64,000 nt of DNA. Origin: Sarcocystis neurona (Eukaryota; Apicomplexa; Conoidasida; Eucoccidiorida; Sarcocystidae). Where the stretch lies: contig KL647310.1 of the NCBI GenBank assembly GCA_000727475.1, positions 1,508,849 through 1,572,848 of the forward strand. The letters are read 5' to 3'. Positions 61,401-64,000 of this stretch are shown one piece after another. The notes below the pieces were generated by a model that searched no databases, was not told the DNA's origin, and worked only from the letters and a program-made list of their open reading frames with translations. A program made the translations under genes and the position numbers. Position 1 is the stretch's first letter, and each line of letters starts with the position of its first letter.

Positions 61401-61657
61401 TCCAACGCCGGACAACAAATGTTGCAGCGCCACCGAGGCGCTGAAGCTCCACCTTCAGTAGTTCTGCAATTAAATATAACTTCGGCAAGGACTGACTCAA
61501 AAAGAAGCGAAGAGAATTAGAAAAGGCAGTACCCTATAAATCTACTGGAGCAACTTTCGATGCTTGCCCCTGTACACCTGCTTAGCTTTTTGCGTGTGCG
61601 CTCGCCTGGCGATATCTAAATATGTATATATACACATATATATATATACACACACAC
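58401..61657. other. Mostly noncoding, microsatellite-rich; two exon-like stretches
   Basis: 58524-58730 plus reads LTEEVNENNLFRWAETVEK and could be an exon after a CTCCACAG acceptor. On minus, about 60955-61095 reads EMRLDEERLDAKLIPRTKRK, charged and protein-like, while two plus frames over the same bases are also open. Neither piece could be joined to a neighbour or assigned to a family. TA/CA microsatellites lie at 59590-59700, 59735-59790, 59845-59868 and 61285-61335. Confidence 0.35.
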
Positions 61658-63487
61658 AGGTGGGCCATTCCCATAGTCTACAAGTATAGACAACAACGGT
61701 ATTCCGTTCCTGGCTAGTTGCAGCTTTCTGAGCTCAAGAAGGACGCAGAGAAGACAGGCTGTACAGTCTTCTTCTCTAACTTTCTGTGGACTCGTACACG
61801 TGTACAACAGATGAACCTTTCCACTTACTAAAAACGAGAAACTCTGTGTTTTGCGGCGGGGGGATCTTCTTGAGGGTGGGTGAAACTGGACCTGCTTTTC
61901 GGTGACATACGCTCTCGTGTAACTTCCCGCTAGCGCGCCCGTCTCCACACAATATACAAAAATACCCGCTTTGATTCGTTCCCCTCATTATTCATCTGAT
62001 TCTCCATTTGCACGTGCTAATGACACCCTATAATCTACGTCTGGGCGCTACTAAGTTAAAGTGTGTCAGAGCACAAGGAGGATACTACTACAACGCGCTG
62101 ATTGAGCTTCGCGCGCTGCTCATCGTCGCACGCCAACACTATGTATATTTACATATATGTGCATGAAGAAGAGAAGCAGAAACAGCGGCAGCGTGAGTGA
62201 CCCTTCGTCTTGCTGGAGGAGGAGGAAAATTTTCGAAATAGTTTTCTTGCGTAGAACGATAACAAAGCAGTAGATGACGTAGATCGTTCTTTCTCGCCGA
62301 TGATCTGCTGATCAACCAAGGCATCCACCACCTGCTAGAGTGCCCCCTCACAAAAAAGATATCTCTCTATGGCAAAGCCTCTCTTACTATTTTGCCTACA
62401 CATATCTATGCATATTAATACGTAGGTACACCTCCCAACTTCTGCAGAAGTAGCAACAATTCTGCTCTGAAGTCCAAGGCTTTATCATGAATACCTGCGG
62501 CACCATGTTAGCGCACCTGACGGTTTTCGACGATGTGAGGTTCTGCTGACGCAGACATCTTCTGTTCACCGGGTAACGAACGACGAGTCACCCAAGACAC
62601 ATTCGCTACGCTTTACTGCGAAAGCCGCGGGAAGCCGTATATCCGCCAGAAACAAGTGAAACTGACCACTCTATGCTGCTGCTGGTCTTTACTAGCGAAG
62701 CATTTACCCCTTTACTACACGAAAACAACATGTACTTTAACTCGTGTGTCGAACTCCCCCTGCAAGGTGATTCTATCTTGCATTTTGTAGAAGCGAGCAC
62801 AATTCAACGGGAAAAGGTGTTAGATTTCATGTCTTGTGAGCTGCAGCACCTCAGTGTACCCAGCTGTTTTAATACTCCTCAGCCCCACCTGTGTAGGAGA
62901 GAGTTGCTCAACGTAGCGGCCCCTTCGCTGCGTACCCTACAGTACATCCCTGTAGACGTACAGCGTGTGTTCCCGCATCGATCACGTACACCTGCGAATA
63001 CGTACATAGCCCCGTGCAAATGTGTGTTTCACAAGCGCGGCACCCGATGAAGGATATACGTGCACGACCGTTGTTGCGGTCATTTTCTGCGACAACTCTG
63101 TGCACACGTACTCCTCTACATGTGCGTGTCTCCGCACACGGAATGCGGCCGTGAGCACCAGTGTAGCGTGCAGTAGATTAGCGATGAATGTGTCTCAATG
63201 CGCTGCTAGGACAGAATGCGAGAAGTGAACTCTAGGGAACTGCCGCCCGCTACACGCGCTGCTGTCGGTGTTGACGCGTATCTTTGGACGACTGTTGTTG
63301 CAGCGCTTCTCATTATCGCTGTTGCAAAAGCATCTTCCTACGCATCTGTTACTGCTTCTGCTGCCATAGCGTCTCTTACTAGACTGCTCCGGCAGCATCC
63401 TCCTGCGACGCTATTGTTGATTTTGCTTAGCTCCTCCAGAAGGAGAACCTCATTACAGTTTCTAGAGATGGCGCGTGCAGCTGGTTT
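61658..63487 (-). CDS. MND1-like meiotic recombination protein, partial
   Basis: MND1 pairs with HOP2 to stimulate Dmc1/Rad51 strand exchange in meiosis; it has an N-terminal winged helix and a long coiled coil. On minus, exon 63487-63380 gives RNCNEVLLLEELSKI then NNSVAGG, matching the family segment with DVFQLKELEKI and a following Gly. It ends at a GTAAGA donor and joins in phase 0 to 62331-about 62205, reading VVDALVDQQIIGEKER then STSS; the family has V-x2-LQSLVDDG-x3-ER-x-GTS. Spacing between the blocks fits to within one residue. A third exon, 61783-61658, reads LLELRKLQLARNG then LVDYGNGPP, like the coiled-coil end before the NDP motif. The N-terminal Met exon, an exon between 62.2 and 61.8 kb, and the C-terminal exon were not found. 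Each match is short, so the call is moderate. Confidence 0.48.
62600..63050 (+). other. Open frame antisense to the MND1-like intron
   Basis: A 125-codon plus frame from ATG 62673 (FTPLLHENNMYFNS, then LHFVEASTIQREK) lies opposite the MND1-like intron 63379-62332. It has no recognisable domain and no supporting splice context. Chance or a small unknown gene are both possible. Confidence 0.25.
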
Positions 63488-64000
63488 CTGCGCACGCACA
63501 GATACGTGCGTGTGTGTCTTCACACAAATGTACTTATATGTACCGCTGTAAACGTACACAGGATGCACTGCATTTGCTGGCGGATTCACCGCCGCTCAGG
63601 ACAGGCGTCTTACAGCGCATGCGTCTGGTAACTGGTAGGGAAAGAGCAAAGAAGGGTGCGTGTACAGATAGGTACATATGTGCGTATTCCTAGAGGGGGA
63701 GACGAGTAGCATCAGCTCGACGACTGCAGCGGCTATTATTACGACAGCTGACCAGCAAATACGTGCAGATCCTTGTGTGTCTGCCGGAACGCAACCCGCA
63801 CGCATGCCCATGTGCCTACATCTTTATAGGCATCGTACATTCTTGTCTACACCTGAACATATACACATACTGAAGCGCACGTACACGTACCGAATACGTT
63901 GATTCAGTCAGCCCTTTACACGCCAGTGGAGATGCGAACATACTGGCATATACGGACGTACAAGTATACATATCTTGCACGTAGATGGGCGGATATTCGA
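63488..64000. other. Upstream end of the MND1-like gene, not resolved
   Basis: Expected to hold the initiator exon of the minus-strand MND1-like gene, but no ATG-led exon with the usual Lys-rich MND1 N-terminus could be picked out. Nothing else is supported here. Confidence 0.4.

Noticed and set aside
1..64000. Mobile elements, CRISPR arrays, viral genes
   Set aside because: No transposase, reverse transcriptase, integrase or capsid motif, no terminal inverted repeats with target duplications, and no regular spacer array were seen in either strand.

Overview
This is nuclear DNA of a eukaryote, most likely a coccidian apicomplexan of the Eimeria/Cyclospora group. Genes are split by short GT-AG introns. 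Exons in the 27-57 kb part are full of CAG/GCA-type triplet runs that encode Ser, Gln, Ala or Asn tracts. Introns and intergenic DNA carry (TA)n and (CA)n microsatellites. No bacterial operons, tRNAs, rRNAs, CRISPR arrays or transposase genes were recognised. The genus call is an inference from composition and gene content; Cyclospora and Eimeria cannot be told apart by eye.

Layout. (1) 0-3.5 kb: no gene I can support. (2) 3.6-6.0 kb, plus: a five-exon GT32/OCH1-type glycosyltransferase, reconstructed in frame to 489 residues. (3) 8.8-10.3 kb, plus: a four-exon coiled-coil protein resembling dynein regulatory complex subunit 12 (CCDC153). (4) 11.5-13.3 kb, plus: a single-exon secreted Cys-rich repeat protein, a candidate wall or surface protein. 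(5) 15.2-19.8 kb, plus: a membrane protein gene with PEX16-like segments (tentative), followed at 20.8-22.7 kb by exon-like pieces of an unidentified gene. (6) 24.4-24.75 kb: a 184-bp sequence present twice in tandem, rich in inverted repeats. (7) 27.2-29.9 kb: CAG-rich DNA with possible exons. (8) 30.0-45.2 kb, plus: one very large seven-exon gene for a UDP-glycosyltransferase of the sterol-glucosyltransferase type, 3099 residues as joined here. Its catalytic core is scattered between long low-complexity insertions. (9) 47.8-54.9 kb, minus: a glyoxalase-I-like gene with two VOC domains in which most metal ligands appear lost. (10) 55-60 kb: low-complexity and microsatellite DNA. (11) 61.6-63.5 kb, minus: exons resembling the meiotic recombination factor MND1.

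The recognisable genes (a flagellar axoneme protein, a meiotic recombination protein, a secreted Cys-rich repeat protein, two glycosyltransferases) would suit sexual stages and oocyst formation, but nothing in the sequence shows co-regulation. All exon joins were made by eye from GT/AG sites, phase continuity and family motifs. Joins described as frame-consistent were checked arithmetically, not against transcripts.
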